This document shows positions 13,981 through 28,139 of a stretch of 64,000 nt of DNA, in pieces; the stretch's first letter is position 1; each line of letters starts with the position of its first letter. The stretch lies in contig WBMW01005904.1 of the NCBI GenBank assembly GCA_013396635.1, positions 1 to 64,000 of the forward strand. The letters run 5' to 3'. Made by a program: the position numbers and the translations under genes. The notes under the pieces were generated by a model. It did not search any database, was not told where the DNA came from, and saw nothing but the letters and a program-made list of their open reading frames with translations. Source of the stretch: Penelope pileata (lineage: Eukaryota; Chordata; Aves; Galliformes; Cracidae).

Positions 13981-14386
13981 NNNNNNNNNNNNNNNNNNNN
14001 NNNNNNNNNNNNNNNNNNNNNNNNNNNNNNNNNNNNNNNNNNNNNNNNNNNNNNNNNNNNNNNNNNNNNNNNNNNNNNNNNNNNNNNNNNNNNNNNNNNN
14101 NNNNNNNNNNNNNNNNNNNNNNNNNNNNNNNNNNNNNNNNNNNNNNNNNNNNNNNNNNNNNNNNNNNNNNNNNNNNNNNNNNNNNNNNNNNNNNNNNNNN
14201 NNNNNNNNNNNNNNNNNNNNNNNNNNNNNNNNNNNNNNNNNNNNNNNNNNNNNNNNNNNNNNNNNNNNNNNNNNNNNNNNNNNNNNNNNNNNNNNNNNNN
14301 NNNNNNNNNNNNNNNNNNNNNNNNNNNNNNNNNNNNNNNNNNNNNNNNNNNNNNNNNNNNNNNNNNNNNNNNNNNNNNNNNNNNNN
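13981..14386. other. Assembly gap (406 N)
   Basis: A run of undetermined bases. All open frames that cross it are artefacts of reading N as X. The flanks are ordinary AT-rich sequence and show no repeat that would explain the gap. Confidence 0.99.
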
Positions 14387-17300
14387 ACTTTTGCAACCAG
14401 GCAACTGGTATACATTGGATCTCTCCAAGCAGAAATTGTTTACTTTTAAAGAAAGTAATATAGTCATTAACAACAGTTTTGGGTATGCAATCAGCAGGAA
14501 ATTTTATCTTCTGCTGTCTTGTTAATGTACATTACTATTCACAGCCTGTTGCAGATTAAAATTCTACTGGCTTCTGAAAACTTAAAAGCTAGGGAAAAAG
14601 TGTTAATGCATATACCAAGAGATGAACATTGAGGTCTGAGAACCCAAGATTCTGCATTGTCTTGTATTCTGTGTCAGGATCATCTTATACTGTGGATTTG
14701 TAACACTAATGTTGAGATTCACCAATTTCACAAGTATTCTGAATTTATCTTTTTGAAACCTTCAAGGTAAAGCTAAGTGCAAGTGAGAGTCAGAATCAAA
14801 GAACAAGTTAGACACCCAGTAAGAAAACAGTTTGTTAGGAAGGATGCAAGTAAAGATAGGATTTGGTTAGTTTAATGGATACTTGATTATAGAAAATAAT
14901 GGTTTAAGAATCTTTTGATAAAACCTGTCCCTGTACAGATGTCTAGCAAAACATATTTCAACATATTCAAGACTTCTTTCAACAGGAGGAAGAAAATGAA
15001 TTTTCATTTGCTGCTTTCATAGGTGTTTGGTATATTAGACTAATAAATAAGTAAGTATGAGGAGAAAGATAGAAAAATATTGGCAGATTTTATGCATTTT
15101 TCCTTTTTCTTTTGAAGAGTATGATCTGTTGTTGTGTACTAATCCGGACTAAGAAGACTTGCATGCTCAAGTTTCCTGGGAAATAAAGCAAAGGAGTTAT
15201 TATCTCTTGATCGGAGTGTGAAATACTGGAATTCAGGTTCTGAGGTGCTCAAAGAACTGGTGGTAATTCAGGAAGGGCCCAGTGCAAACTAATAGATGGA
15301 GAAATGTATGGTACAATAATGAGGCAAGCCTGAAGTATAGGACCTTCCTGGTTTATGTTCAGCTTTTCTTTTGCTTTCAAATTTACACTGTTTTACATTA
15401 AGTACTTATATTTTGCCTTTGCAATATTAAGGTGCCTTAGTCCTTCACTAGCTATGTACTTCAGTTCCTCTTCTCTCTTACTAGCACACTGTGACCCAAC
15501 AAGACCAAAAATGCTTGTCACTCACCTGATTTTTATTGTGCCTCATTCTGTGTGGCTGCAAATCTTTTGTATAAAAACACACTAAGCCTGGTTAGGAGTC
15601 ATCTAATAAATTTTAATTACTTAAAAATTATCTCTTTGCTCTAAACCAGCTGTAAAATGTGGTAAGTGCCTAGAAGGGATAATTCATTCCTCCTTAATAC
15701 AAATAATAGAGGATAGGCTGTGACTTCTTTCCACCTACAAAGTTAATCTAGAAGGCCAACTTGGGCTGGATACTTATCTTTAGATGACTAAATATGGCAT
15801 AAATATAATTTCTATTTAGGAATCTGAGCCCTTAAAGACAATATTTCTAATGGTTTAAGAGTCATTTCTCTTTGAACTCAAGAGATACTTCTTCAGTATT
15901 ATCTGTTTTTCCTTTTACTTTTCTCTGAAGCTGATTCTAACTTAGGATTTTAGATGTGCACTGATATAACGCTCTAAGTCTGCAAATTATAATATACTTT
16001 GTACTCTTTAAGGCTTTAGGCAAAGCAGCAGATTTATACATCTTGTTATTCTGGCTTTCTGGTATTTCCCAGGATTTCTCTGAAAAAAAGTTTTATCAGA
16101 TTTTGGTTGATTCTTTTACCATTCAGTTACAAGGATGTCCTAATTATTCTAAATCGAACATAAATTGAAGCATCAGTAAATTGGAAGGGGGATGGGGGGG
16201 GAGAAGAAAAGACTATTTTCATTATCCCTAGTATCTATAATGTTTGATATTTAGAAAATGTAACTGACAATGGAAAATCAAATCATTTGTAGTTTTATAG
16301 TTTCAGAAATCTTTAGATACTTGTGAGGAATTTTCAATTTATTTAGAGACTACAATTAAGTATTTCTCCATATACAATTGATAGCAGCAGTAGTAGTGGA
16401 TTTTCTGCCCATATCTTCTCCCATCTGTCTGAACTAGCTGGTCATGGAAATTTGCAACCAAGTAGAAAAAAAATTACTGCCTTCTGCTATCGGAAAGACA
16501 GGTGTGTTGATCAGCATGCATGGCTGTCAGTCAGCATGTCCCAAACCCAGAAGCAGACAATATATGTGCTTCCACTTTCCCTGCTAAGTTTTTAGGGATG
16601 CTGAGTTGAAAATTAGAACACTATGTACTTTTTCAGAGAAAAAGGTAAATATGAGATACTTATCTGTAAGAACTAGACTTTTACTGCTTACATTTTTTTC
16701 TTGTTAGTGAAAATGGGGAGTAATAAATAAAGCAGACAGAGCTAATAGAACTGTTTGTCGCTATGTACTTGAGCACATAATGTCATACATCTGAGAACTG
16801 GGAATCAGAGGAGAAAATATTACATACCAAAAGGCAATATATCATATTAAGAAGATAAGTGAGGAGAGAATTTTTAAATAAAAAGTCTCTGTTCTGCTTA
16901 CCCTTACCATTTTGAAGTGAATCGGAATTGAGAAGTAATCTGCTATAGCAACACAATATAAATGAATGGAGACAACATTGCTCTACAGACAAGATTAAGA
17001 TATCAGCTACAGAGAGCAGACGAAACTGGCTTGCCTCTGCCACATTTTAGTTATGTACTAAGATAGGTTAAGAGATCCCAAGCTACGTGTTTGACTGCTT
17101 GTCTTTGTACCAAAATATTCTCATCATCGAGAGCTGGGACATCTTATTTGCTCCAACTTCAGACGTAGCCCAACTTTTGTCTTCCTGAAGTATAAATAGA
17201 TTATCAATGTTAAAGACAAAATGGTATGCGCAATCATATGCACCGTTCTCATTCTGGACAACAGTTGGATTTGCTGAAATACTTAATCTTCTGTACTGCA

Positions 17301-20300
17301 GCCATAGACAGTGATGGGAAACTCTCAGGAGTTACTATTGCCCTCAGGGTATCTCAGGATGAAGTGCTGAAGAAACCTGTACAATCCACTCTGTCATGCT
17401 TTGACGTCTTCTATTCAGAACAAAGTTTTCAGGTTTCTCAAAGTCAGACACTTTTTCTTTAAGACAGTGTCTGCAGACTAAAAGTGTAGTGGTATCTTCA
17501 GAGATCCCTCTCTGAAAGGTTTGTCTTGTAGCTAGCATACAGATTTGAGGAAGAAACTGCATAAAAACTTTTTGAACAAAAATCCTTCTAGCCTCAGTGG
17601 CCTTAACATTTCTAGAGACTCTATTTATGGCTGCTCAATAACGAGTAATTTTTTCATTGTCCTAAAGTTGAATGTTCTCTTCTACCAATGCAAAATACTG
17701 CTGTATTCTTTCTCTTCGAGGACCTCTATTTAGAGGAAGACTATGATTTCAAGATTTTTTTTGAGAAGTCATAATATTGCAAAACATGTTTTTCTAACAA
17801 TTTTGTACGTTAGTGTCTATAAAGATGGAAATATTCATGGCAATAAAAGTGCAAGGGAAATTGGACTTCATTGAAAATGTAATTTTCATAGCTATCACAC
17901 TCTGAGAAGATATAAAGATAAATATCAGATACTCCATAGCTTTTCTTACCATGTATTTTTTGTTAAATGAAGCCCAGGCCTGTAAAACTAATTCTGTCAC
18001 TGCAAGTCTGGAATGCTTAAGTTATTTGTTGACTTTTTGTCTTTGTCTGCTATGAATCACAAATATTAAAGGTGAGAAAAACAATTAAAATAATCTGCTT
18101 CATCTCAAGTCACCTTGGGATTGTTTTCTCTTGTGTTTTCTTTCATATTTTTTTTTCCAGTGTGCTTATACTTAACTCTGGAGCTGGAGATTCTATTATT
18201 TCCATTTAAAATCTATTCCACAGGCTAATAGGTATTATCATCATTGAGACATTCTTTTCCTTGTTTTCAGCCTAGACTATTCTGTTTGTATCATCTTGTT
18301 ATCCTTGTGACGTTTCCCTCCTCAATATTTATACACTTCAACTGTTTAGAGATAGTTATCACGTCTCCTCATCTTGGTTTTCACTTATCATGCATGAATG
18401 GGACATAAAGTGTCTGAGCTCAGTTGGAGCTAGGAGATCTCTGATACTTGTAGTGGGAGATAATCTAAGACTTTAATTAATGTGATGCTATTAGTGCTTT
18501 TAGCCAATGCAGCTACATTATTATGGCATTTTATGGATATTATGGATGCTTAAGGAATATTTCATCTTATTATTTTCCTTGAATAGTGCTTGTGAAAAGA
18601 ATATCTTTGCTCGAAATATTTGCTTTAAGGATTTATACATAAAAACATTTTAGACAATACTCAAAGTGCTGACTTCAATTGTTCTTTATGGCAAATCTTT
18701 CAACATTTTGCAGAGTTCTTTTTCAAACATCTCTGCGCAATTTCTTTTTCTTAATAAATGAAGTCTTGAAACATTTTCCTCTGGGAGAATTTAAAATTAT
18801 TAAGTTAGAAGCTTCCACTGATAGGGGAGGTGCTGAGAAGACATTTAACCCAGAATCTGCCCATCACAGTCTTCTTCTGCGTGTAAACTGCAAGCTCAGT
18901 GAGAAGGTACCCTCCAGTAATGCAGAAACGTGCAAGTTAGCACATTACCCTTGCAAACAGTGTAACACAATCAGGAAATTCTGGGAAGATAGCTGGGTCT
19001 GGCTGGCAATGACTGCTATCTAAAAGTCTATTGTGTTAAGATGCTTCTGTAAATCACAATGAGTAGGTGGTACTTTGCATCTTAAGGTGCTCAAATACGT
19101 TTGTAAATCTACCTCTTCGTTCTGCACTTTGTTCTAAGGGTAACACAAAAAATAACTTATTGTCAGTGGGCACTATCTGAAAATGGCTAGCAGGAAATGA
19201 TAAAGGCTAGCAGGTCTCAAAACTACCTTACAGCATCAAAATGTTACTGCCTCAAAATTGAGTAAACAGTTCCCACTGAGAGAAGCTTCCACAGATATGT
19301 TCCAGTTTCTAAATTATATTCGTACTGCAATCTGCTCAGTACAGAAGAGAGGTAATTAACTTGCTATTATTAACAATAATTACTATTATGGAGTGTAGTG
19401 TTAAGCAAAAATCTGTTTTCTTTCTTGTTGGAAGGGTTATACCTCTGGCATTTTTATTTCAGAGACTTTTCATCTTGGTATTTGCCTTTCATTTCCTGCT
19501 CACAGCATGACATGCTATGATCAGTGTTTCTAACACCCTAGGAACATTCTGAGAATATTGAAAGTCCTTTGGCCTCTTGTTTTGCCCTGCAGTCCTGACT
19601 CCATAGGGGTACATTACCCCATAGCTACCAACAGGAGTACATTACTGCTCAAATTTCGTACAAAACATGTTAAATCTTGTTCTAAATAATTAAGAAGAAT
19701 AGCTGTTATTCACAGACTCAGGTTAAGCAGTTTCTGTGTTATATTCATACCAGATGGGATATGAAAACCTGTTGGATGACAGCACTTTATTAGTAAAAGA
19801 GAATAGACACAACGCATGTAAACAGAGTTGGTGTCTGAAGGCACTGCAAGGCTTCACAGAATGTATGTAGGTGGAGTTGTTGATCAGGGATACAATGTTA
19901 TAAAGTAAAAGATAATCAAAAGAAACTTTCCTAATGACAACAGCAGAAAGAACAGATAAATTTAGCCAAGTACACTCAGACACTACAGAAACAGGAAGAA
20001 CTGTCCAAAAAATGAAAATCGCGTGGGTTAAAGAGGAATCAGGTTTCACTGGGGGTCGGTGCAGTGACTTGTGATGGACTTCCAGGGGCTGAATGCAAGG
20101 TTAGACATTTCCAGGAGTTTGATCTCCATTTGATCTGCTTACAATAGCACCCCTTTCTGGTATGAATTCATGCCCTACATATGCCACCTCAGCTCAGTTG
20201 GAAGACAAGGGAGTGGATGGTTTTGAGGCATATGGAGCAAGTTGTTATTTTCCTTCAGGCTTCAAAACTGCACCAGTACTGGCCTATGGTGTGGGCATTT

Positions 20301-23300
20301 CCTCCCATTCTCTCTCATTTCTGTTTCCCAATGTCTCTTATGTCATAGCATGATCCTGTACGTATTAGTACTGTCATACAGTCAGTCCTTGTCAATTTTC
20401 AAGGTAAAATTTTTAATATGGAGATCTGTTTACTCCGTAGGTCAAATTGGAGAGAGTCATATCTGTTAGATGATGTCTTGTTCCTGTAAGAAGCCTTTAG
20501 AAAACATCTTAAAACTTTGTGGCAGTATGATATGAAGATGGAATCTAAAGGCTTGTGAATGAAAACCAAAGAAAGAATCCCATCTGCTTTCCTGGGAATA
20601 GTCACTGCTTTGATTATATAATATTACACGCCAGCCTTGCTTTTCTTTTAATCCACAAGCTGGAGGTAATGGAAACGTGGCATGCAGGAAAATATGCCAG
20701 AAGTAGCAGACACAAATAGTATTACAATACTACCAAATCCTTCTCGAGGACCAGAGCCATACTTCATTGTCCCCACAAAAACTGAATTCAACCATGGGTG
20801 TGAGATTCACTTTTGTTAGATGGCTACAAATAAGTGAGATGAATCAGAGCCGAAGAGTCAAATTGTCAACTCAGAAAATCTCGAAGGATGAGGTTACAAA
20901 ACGATCTCTTCTAACAGAAGTAAATGTCACTTTGTCTCTTCAGTCTGAGACGGAGCTTTTTGAAGGGATTGGTGAAAAGTGCTGGGTGGTATCTTAGGGA
21001 TTAGGTGCTCAGGAGTTTGCGGAGTTCAGTGAATACAGGCAAGATGTCATGAGTTCAAGGACAGAATTAATATTCTTTGGGTATTTAGGAAGTGATTTAC
21101 CTGCAGGAAAGATTTGAACCAAATAACCTCAAATGTCTGACAGCATGAAAACATTCTTATCTGGTGATTAACTAACATCTCTCTCTTTCTCTTTTTGAGT
21201 CACTATATTCACTCTCTCACTGGTTATGATCAGGAAAGGTTTGTTTTTCTTTTAAATACTCTGTGTGTAAGGATTGAGAACCAGAGAGTGACTCTACTAT
21301 TTCCATGAAACAAAGCCAGTTCAAGAACTGTGGCATGATGAAAGTTCACCAAAAATGAGACTCCGTTTGGAACTGTCTTCAGAAATACAACACAAAGTTC
21401 CCAAGTTGCTGTTCCTGTGAATCCTCTTCTCCAGCAGAAAAGGGCTCCTAGCTTTTCTCTAGAAAAACCTCTCCTGCACGGCACTACTATGGTATGTGTA
21501 CCAAAGACAAGCCCATCCTCTCATTGCTGGCAGAAGAGAACAGACAACAAGAGTCAGTGTACATGCTAATTTTGATGTATTTTGCTATGAGATCAAACCT
21601 AAGTCTCTTATGTCTATCAGAATTAAAATATTTCCAGTTAGCTCAGCAGCATTTTGGATGTAATGATGGTGTAATGATACCCTTCTTAACCACTTTGATT
21701 TGGATTGCTACAAAGAGAGAAAGAGCTGAGTAGACTTGCAAGTGGCGAGTGAGTACCAGCTGTGGCTAGAATAAAGATAACTGCCTGCTAAAGTAATAGT
21801 GCTTGAAGTTCCATTTAAAAGTATTTCAAGACATATTTGCCCAAAGGGGTGAAAAGATTCCTTCTGCAGTTATAAATTTCTCGTTCTTACTTCCCTAGAG
21901 TATCATAGGAGTGATGGAGAACATAATATAGCAATTAAGTTCTGCAGCAGAGATGTGTATAGCAGCAGGCAAAATAATGTGTTTTTGTATAGCTGTTAAA
22001 AAAAAAAAAGTTGGGAAAACTGCTGATAAAACTTTGTATACAATGTGGATGATCCCTATGATGTTTTATACAAAAGAAAAAAAAATTAAAAAGGAAGTGG
22101 AAGAAATCCATAGAAAGACCATCAAGATTGCCTACCAATTTCTGCAACCTGTACATTCTTCACTATTATACCTCAGCTCAGTGGATCTTGACCTATGCTT
22201 GTCTGAAGAGGCATCATTTCAGAGTTTTAAAAGGGTTTTATAAAGATTATTGACAGTTGTTTGTCATGTCATGCAGATGGAAAGAAGAATTACGTTTAAT
22301 AACATAAATCAGGAGTTGCAATTTGCTTAAGGAAAGTAACAGCAACTGCTTTGAGAGTCTTACCTAATTGTTGTGTCAGTCTGACTTTGTTGAGGCAGCC
22401 GACTTCATCCCAGAAAGATGTATCATATCTGTTTTCAATTGCCAATTTATTAGCTGTATCTCAAGGGGAAAAAATAAAAAGCACTTTCTAAAACATGAAC
22501 CACATTCTGTTTGTGAGTTGATTAATTCAGAGGAAAGGTGCTATGGAAACTTAAGAAAAAACGAGCTCTGACTGACAAAACTTAATAAGATTACTACTTC
22601 AGCATCCTGGTATTCTTCATTGCTTTCTAATTTCTGTTTCCATTTGGAAGAAGACCAGAAGAAAAAATGAGAAATATCAAAGACAAGTAAACCCAGATTT
22701 CTCACCATGGATTATTTTTCTTTTATCTGATAATTTTAAATGATATATTACATAATGTAAAATTACAGCATTTCTTTCACCTGACCATTTCATTTCAAGG
22801 TTACAGTGGAGCATTTTCTGAATGTTACACTTTATTTTACAAAGCCAAGACTGAGTAAAATAAAGTCTTCCCTTTCATTTTGAAATAGATGGTATGTGAA
22901 CATTCTTAAAAGGAATTAGTTAAGTCATATTTAAAAATGTTTGAGCGTCTGATCTTCTAGTTACATTTGAAAGCATAACACAGTAGGAATTTGATGAGTC
23001 CTTGTGATCATTAAATCCTATATTTCCTATGCAGGCATTGCTTCCCCAACAGCTTTTGCTCTCAGATATGAGGTACTGTTATGTCTATTATTCTTAAACT
23101 GATGACAAGTTCCTGTAAAGTGCAGTGCCTATAAGTGTTCCATTGCTACAGCAATACAGCATAATTCTGACATAATGGCAAGTATACTACGAACTTTACC
23201 TAGTATTGATCCCAATAAACTCTAGAGTAATATCAGACTATCACTAGAAGTCATCCTTTCATTCACTTTCTTTGGGAAAACCCTTATTTCCATTAAAAAA

Positions 23301-25152
23301 AAAAAAGATAACATAGATTAATACCTTGTATTAAATGTATTAAAATGTTTTAAAAAGATTTCTCTTTAGATTGATCTAATGTGTTTTTTTCTACTTAAAT
23401 GAAGTTACATAGTAATGCGAAGTTTCAGAAGAGAGACACCAGTCTTCCTTGCTTTTTGAACAAATTGACTTATATAGTTTTATTCTTATGAATAGCTCAC
23501 TTTTAATAAACAGTCAGTGAACCCTAATATTCTTGAAGCTACTTGCTATTTTGATGGTTTGCAGAAAGGGTGCTGCAAAAGGAAAAAAAAAAGGAAAGGA
23601 AAAAAGAGAAGACATCTGAAAGTCTTACATTTCAATTGAATGGTTAATTTTTATTAGCATTGTGTTTTAATATGTACTTGACCAGCCAAGCACTTATTTT
23701 CTCACAGAAAGCACACATAAGGAAAAATATTGATGGAAGATTAAAACTGATCTTCAAAGAAAGTGGCAAATATTAACATATGAATGGAAATCTAATCCAT
23801 ATTTTAGATCACTGAAGAAAACAAGTAAATGTGTAGTACTTGAATGATAATGAGCTCCAAAAATACATTTGTGGGTCTCATGAAGATTCTGGAAATGGAC
23901 AACAAATGTTTAGGTGTTAAAGATTGCTGAAAATAAAAGCAAAAACCGATATTTTAATTCACAGAAGCATTAAATGTATAGATTCTAAATCCCACCAATT
24001 CCAAATGAATCACACCTAAGGCATATCCAAACTAATGTCATGATTTTCTGGTTCTACTTTATACATAGAACATCATAAGAGTAAAATTTACCAATTTAGG
24101 ATGGCAGAGGTCTTATAAGGTAAGTCTGCAGAATTTGGACATCATTGAAACCAAACCTAAGCTTAGGTCAAAAGTTTGAACTCTTATCTGAAACTTAAAT
24201 CAGATCTGAACACAACCACTCCCTGTCTATATAAAATAAATGCAGTGAACATGGACAGGAAACCTTTTTTCCCTCATAAGCTGTCCATACAGCTTAGCAG
24301 TGACCATTGCTATACAACAGAAACATTCACTATGATTAAAGTCAACTTTGTTGTCATTGAGGAAAGGTCATCTAGAACCTTAACATGGCTTATAATCACT
24401 ATGAACTGTTTTGAACTGTTGCCTCTACTACAACATCTGAACAAATTCCTGATTGCATTGACACTAAAACAAAGCCTATAGTGCAGGTGTTAAGTTTCTG
24501 TCTCTTTTGCCTTTTCTTTATTATTATTAATTTTCTTTATTACTAAAAACATTTCATGCAGCTGCATTTTGAGCACTTTAGGAAAGGGAAGGATAAATCT
24601 TCCTTATAAGAAATTTTCTGGAAAAAATCTGTAGAAATTTTATGAAGTATTTCCCTTTGATTGTTGGATTCTGGTTTTATACAAGGTTGTTTGAAGACTT
24701 TGCTAGATAGTGAATGCTCTGGCATGCTTCTTAAGAACATTTTTTTCTCAGAGAAATGGTGAAATAATTTGTCTACTACCTGGCTCTTCATTACATAAAG
24801 AATAAATTAGCAGTGGGACAATGACTGGAAAACATTAGATTTGGGGTTGTTTTGCATTTAGATTTTTTCAAAGCATACTGGTTTAACTGAGAGAAAAACT
24901 GAGTTCTGAAGTATAACTTTGTTCTGTGAATGAGGAGTTCCCTGGCAGTTCTTCCAGTGAGACTGAAAGTTAAGACCATTTTTTACTAAGTTATTTAATT
25001 TATAGAATTCTGTAAAGATACTCTTGTTTTAAAATACTTTAAAATGCAGAAAAACTTGGCCCCAGAGGGTAGGTTTTATATTAACATTCCCAGATAAGAA
25101 ACTAACTCTTGTTCTTACTATTGACATATGAGTCAGAATCAACATCTAATTT
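14387..25152. other. 10.8 kb repeat-poor AT-rich stretch, no gene seen
   Basis: This is the longest part of the window without any interspersed repeat I can recognise. The largest open frame is 114 codons (18679-19023, plus) and resembles no family. Short low-complexity runs include a G-rich stretch at about 16185-16202, A runs at about 21999-22010, 22077-22085 and 23297-23308, and a purine-rich tract at about 23580-23612. The lack of CR1 here, against eleven pieces in the next 31 kb, may mean selection against insertions. That is inference. No promoter, exon or hairpin stood out. Confidence 0.55.
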
Positions 25153-25183
25153 TTGAACCTGGGATTGTGTTTCCCAGGTTCAA
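25153..25183. repeat. Perfect inverted repeat: 11-bp stem, 9-base loop
   Basis: The arms are TTGAACCTGGG (25153-25163) and CCCAGGTTCAA (25173-25183), separated by nine bases. Pairing is perfect, and the next pair outward fails. As RNA or single-stranded DNA this would be a stable hairpin. The arm carries a GGTTCAA string like a tRNA T-loop, but no other tRNA element surrounds it. It could be a small foldback element or chance. Confidence 0.8.
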
Positions 25184-25823
25184 CCAAGACAACTGGGTGA
25201 GATCCCCGTGTCACAGGGAAACACTCAGGCAAGGATGGACTGCTGCCATCTGGCATAAGGAGACAGCTCCCTGAACACTCTAATAAATCCAAATATCGAG
25301 TTATCAATCTTTGCACAAAGATGTGGTGTTAATACATTCTCAAATTTCTTTTTTAACTTTCAAATAAAAAGTCATATTTTTCAGAAGAGTCAAGCTGAAA
25401 TGTTTATCCCTGTACATTTTGGAGAAAGAAGCTGGAGGAAGGATTTAAACAGCATCTGAGGATTTATCTTGGCTACAGGTAGAAATGTCAGGCTTATAAA
25501 GACTAACCCTATACAAGCTGAAGATACTCATAAAAAAAGGTTCGAAGTCCAGAGGTCACTACTCTGCTTAGCTTCATGGATTTCAGTGGCTTTATGTGCA
25601 ATAAGACTGAAGCAGCAGTGAAGAATGAAAGCCTGCAGAGGGAACATACAGCACCTTCTTAAAAAGGTATGGCAGTTTAAGGAGTGATAAATATCAGAAG
25701 AAAAGAAACGTTCTGAAAATATAGTTGGAAGGAGTAAATAGCACTAGATTCTGGTAGTAGACTGCTCCCTGAATGAGCAGGACTTTGTGCAGAACTGTTT
25801 GGAGGTAACTTGGGACAAGGATT
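25184..25823. other. Unassigned non-coding stretch
   Basis: No gene or repeat is recognised between the hairpin and the truncated LTR fragment. A GGTTCGAA string at about 25541 looks like a tRNA T-arm, but there is no acceptor stem or D-arm in the 70 bases before it. Confidence 0.55.
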
Positions 25824-25920
25824 TGTTATGGTTTGGCTCAGCAGATAGCTGCGTTCCACACAGTTATTCACTCCCCCCCCCCCCCCCCAAATGGGACGGG
25901 GGAGAGAAGTAGGGTCCCTG
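25824..25920 (-). mobile_element. Truncated ERVL-like LTR fragment with C16 run
   Basis: The plus strand begins TGTTATGGTTTGGCTCAGCA and continues through a C-run, then a G-rich GGGACGGGGGAGAGAA stretch. This matches in order and spacing the first 100 bases of the longer LTR at 39490-40020, which reads TGTTGTGGTTTGAGCC, a C-rich block, then GATGGGGGAGAGAATC. By analogy it is the 3' end of an LTR whose sense strand is minus. The rest of the LTR is missing. The block at 25873-25888 is 16 consecutive C, and a single N at 25924 follows closely, so the local sequence is probably uncertain. No viral coding sequence is present. Confidence 0.65.
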
Positions 25921-28139
25921 GAGNCTAGGACAGGATTATACCTGCAGCAAAACACAAATGTACATGCATAAGTTAAAGTATATAGATAGCCCTATCAAAG
26001 GAATGACCAAAGCCTTTGTAGGCTTGATTCAAGGGCACTGCTCATGCATTGAAAATGATCGTGTGCTTAAATTACTTGCCCATGTTGAACCTGACAGGAC
26101 AGAATGAAGTGAAATTTGTTACCATCTCACAGTTTTGTGATCCACAAGAACAAAGTCAGATAGGCTCAGTGAAATTTACAGTGGACAGATGCCCTTCTTA
26201 GAAAGCCATCAAAACATTTAGCCATCTTATGGAAAGCATCACCATATTATCCAAAACTGGAGCAGGAGGGTCTGTTGGGGTGGTTCCCTTAGTGCATGGC
26301 AGAAAGGCATTTATGGAGTTGTGCATGGAAAGCTGATCGTGGCTGTTTTCATTTTTCTGGATGCAGAAAAGTTTTCTCATTTATCATTTTTCCTGAACAC
26401 AAACTTTGAAAGAATAAAACAGCAACTAAAAACCAGTATAAATTCCCTAAATTTGCCCTATCTGCAGTAACAAGAATCACGCTTTTAGTCTTTACAGCTT
26501 TCTTTAACTTTTTGTATCAGGCATACTTATAAAAATCTGTCAGGCTTATTATATTATGTATGTTATTGCTAGTTTATTTTCCATCTTTCAAATGTTCAGA
26601 AATGTCAAGTTTCAATAAAATCTTCTTACATGTTAATTGGAATTCAGTTATGGTACTACACTCCTAAGTCAAAAAGTGAACTAAACAATTTTCACTGCAC
26701 TATCTCTCTACTCAGTCACAGTTTTACTATTTTGGACTTTAGCACAAAAAATGAGCTTGAATAAGAGACCTTTGATTTCTATTCATCTTCTAAATTGTCT
26801 GAAATATTTACTTACAAAATTGCTTTTTGTCTTCTTCTCCTAGAACATAGCTTGAGATTTAGTCCCCTAGTAGATTGTGGTTTGAGATTCAGTTGCTTGA
26901 ATATCCGAGATATCCATATTTTCAGTTTGACATTTCTCTCTGTGAATACTGTTAGGATTTTCTTATTACAATGGCCTGAACTGTATAGAAACAGTGAAAC
27001 ATAAAAAAACTCTATTATTTTTCACAATTTTGGACAGCCTGAGAAATCAAATGTAAATGAGTGGTTTTCCCAGCTGAAAGAAGAGAACATTTACCAGTGT
27101 GCTGATGAGAACAGACCTATGGGAACTACTCTGTAGGAATTAAAAAAGACAGTTCACAGCAGAACAAATTAGAGAGACAAGAAAAAAAAGGCTCAGGAGA
27201 TAAGAATCCTGTATACTGGAGGTGACTTGAATTTAAAGCTAGAGTGATCAAATAAGAACATATTTCCTCACTTTTTTCACCTGTGGTTAGTGTCAAATAG
27301 TGTAAAAACAAATGAGATAGATTCTTAATATGTCAGAGAGACTTACACAGGAGAAACTGCAGCAATACAAATAATTATTTGAAAATTCCTATCTGATATT
27401 GGATCATGCATTTTGACATATAGGTTGTAAACCCTCTGAACAAAAACTGTTCATCTGAATTTATTTAATAGCCCTTATTATAAAGAAATTGTACAAAGAA
27501 ATAGCAAAACAGCAAATTTACACAAAACAGCTTTTTAATGCAAGGTTGAATTCTACCATATATTATACAAGTTATATGTCTGTGAAACACTGCATTGTTT
27601 AAGGATTTTCCATGTGTAATTTTCTCCTCATGCACGAGTTATATGTAGAATTTATTTTGTTGCTCTCTTAGAGTCTGTCCTTTAACATCAGCTTACCAGT
27701 GGAAGTACCTCTTTACCATTCTTCATCAATCAAATAAAGGTATGTTAAATACTTTCTTCACTTCTCACAATGTAATTTTGTTGATCATTTTCGTCTTGTA
27801 ACAGCCGCTAAGCAAGAAGGTGCCCTGCTTTTTGCTGACAGCTGTGCATAATCAGCTCTTGCTTTCCCTTCATTTCTCTGAGCTGGTCTCATGAGTTGCA
27901 GAGAGGTAGGATTTGGATAGGTGACATTGGACAGGGATTTGATGTGGCTCTAGCCTGGCCTTCTGCATTAGGCAATGAGCTACACTGTTGTTCAGATCTC
28001 AGGACTTTTTTTTTTTTTTTTTTGAGCAGTACATGTGCCTGCACACCCCCAGTTAAATGCTCTGGTGAGATGACAACAATTCTAGAAGCACAGAAGCTCT
28101 TTCAGCAATGATGCACAGGAACCTACATTGGTACAGGCC
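25921..28139. other. AT-rich non-coding stretch
   Basis: No gene recognised. It begins with an isolated N at 25924 just beyond the LTR fragment. A T run of about 19 lies at 28005-28023. Open frames are under 95 codons and match nothing. Confidence 0.55.

Noticed and set aside
13880..14473. Open frames of 150-197 codons on both strands
   Set aside because: They consist almost wholly of undetermined bases read as X across the 406-base gap.
25541..25562. tRNA-like GGTTCGAA string
   Set aside because: No matching acceptor stem, D-arm or anticodon arm in the preceding 70 bases.
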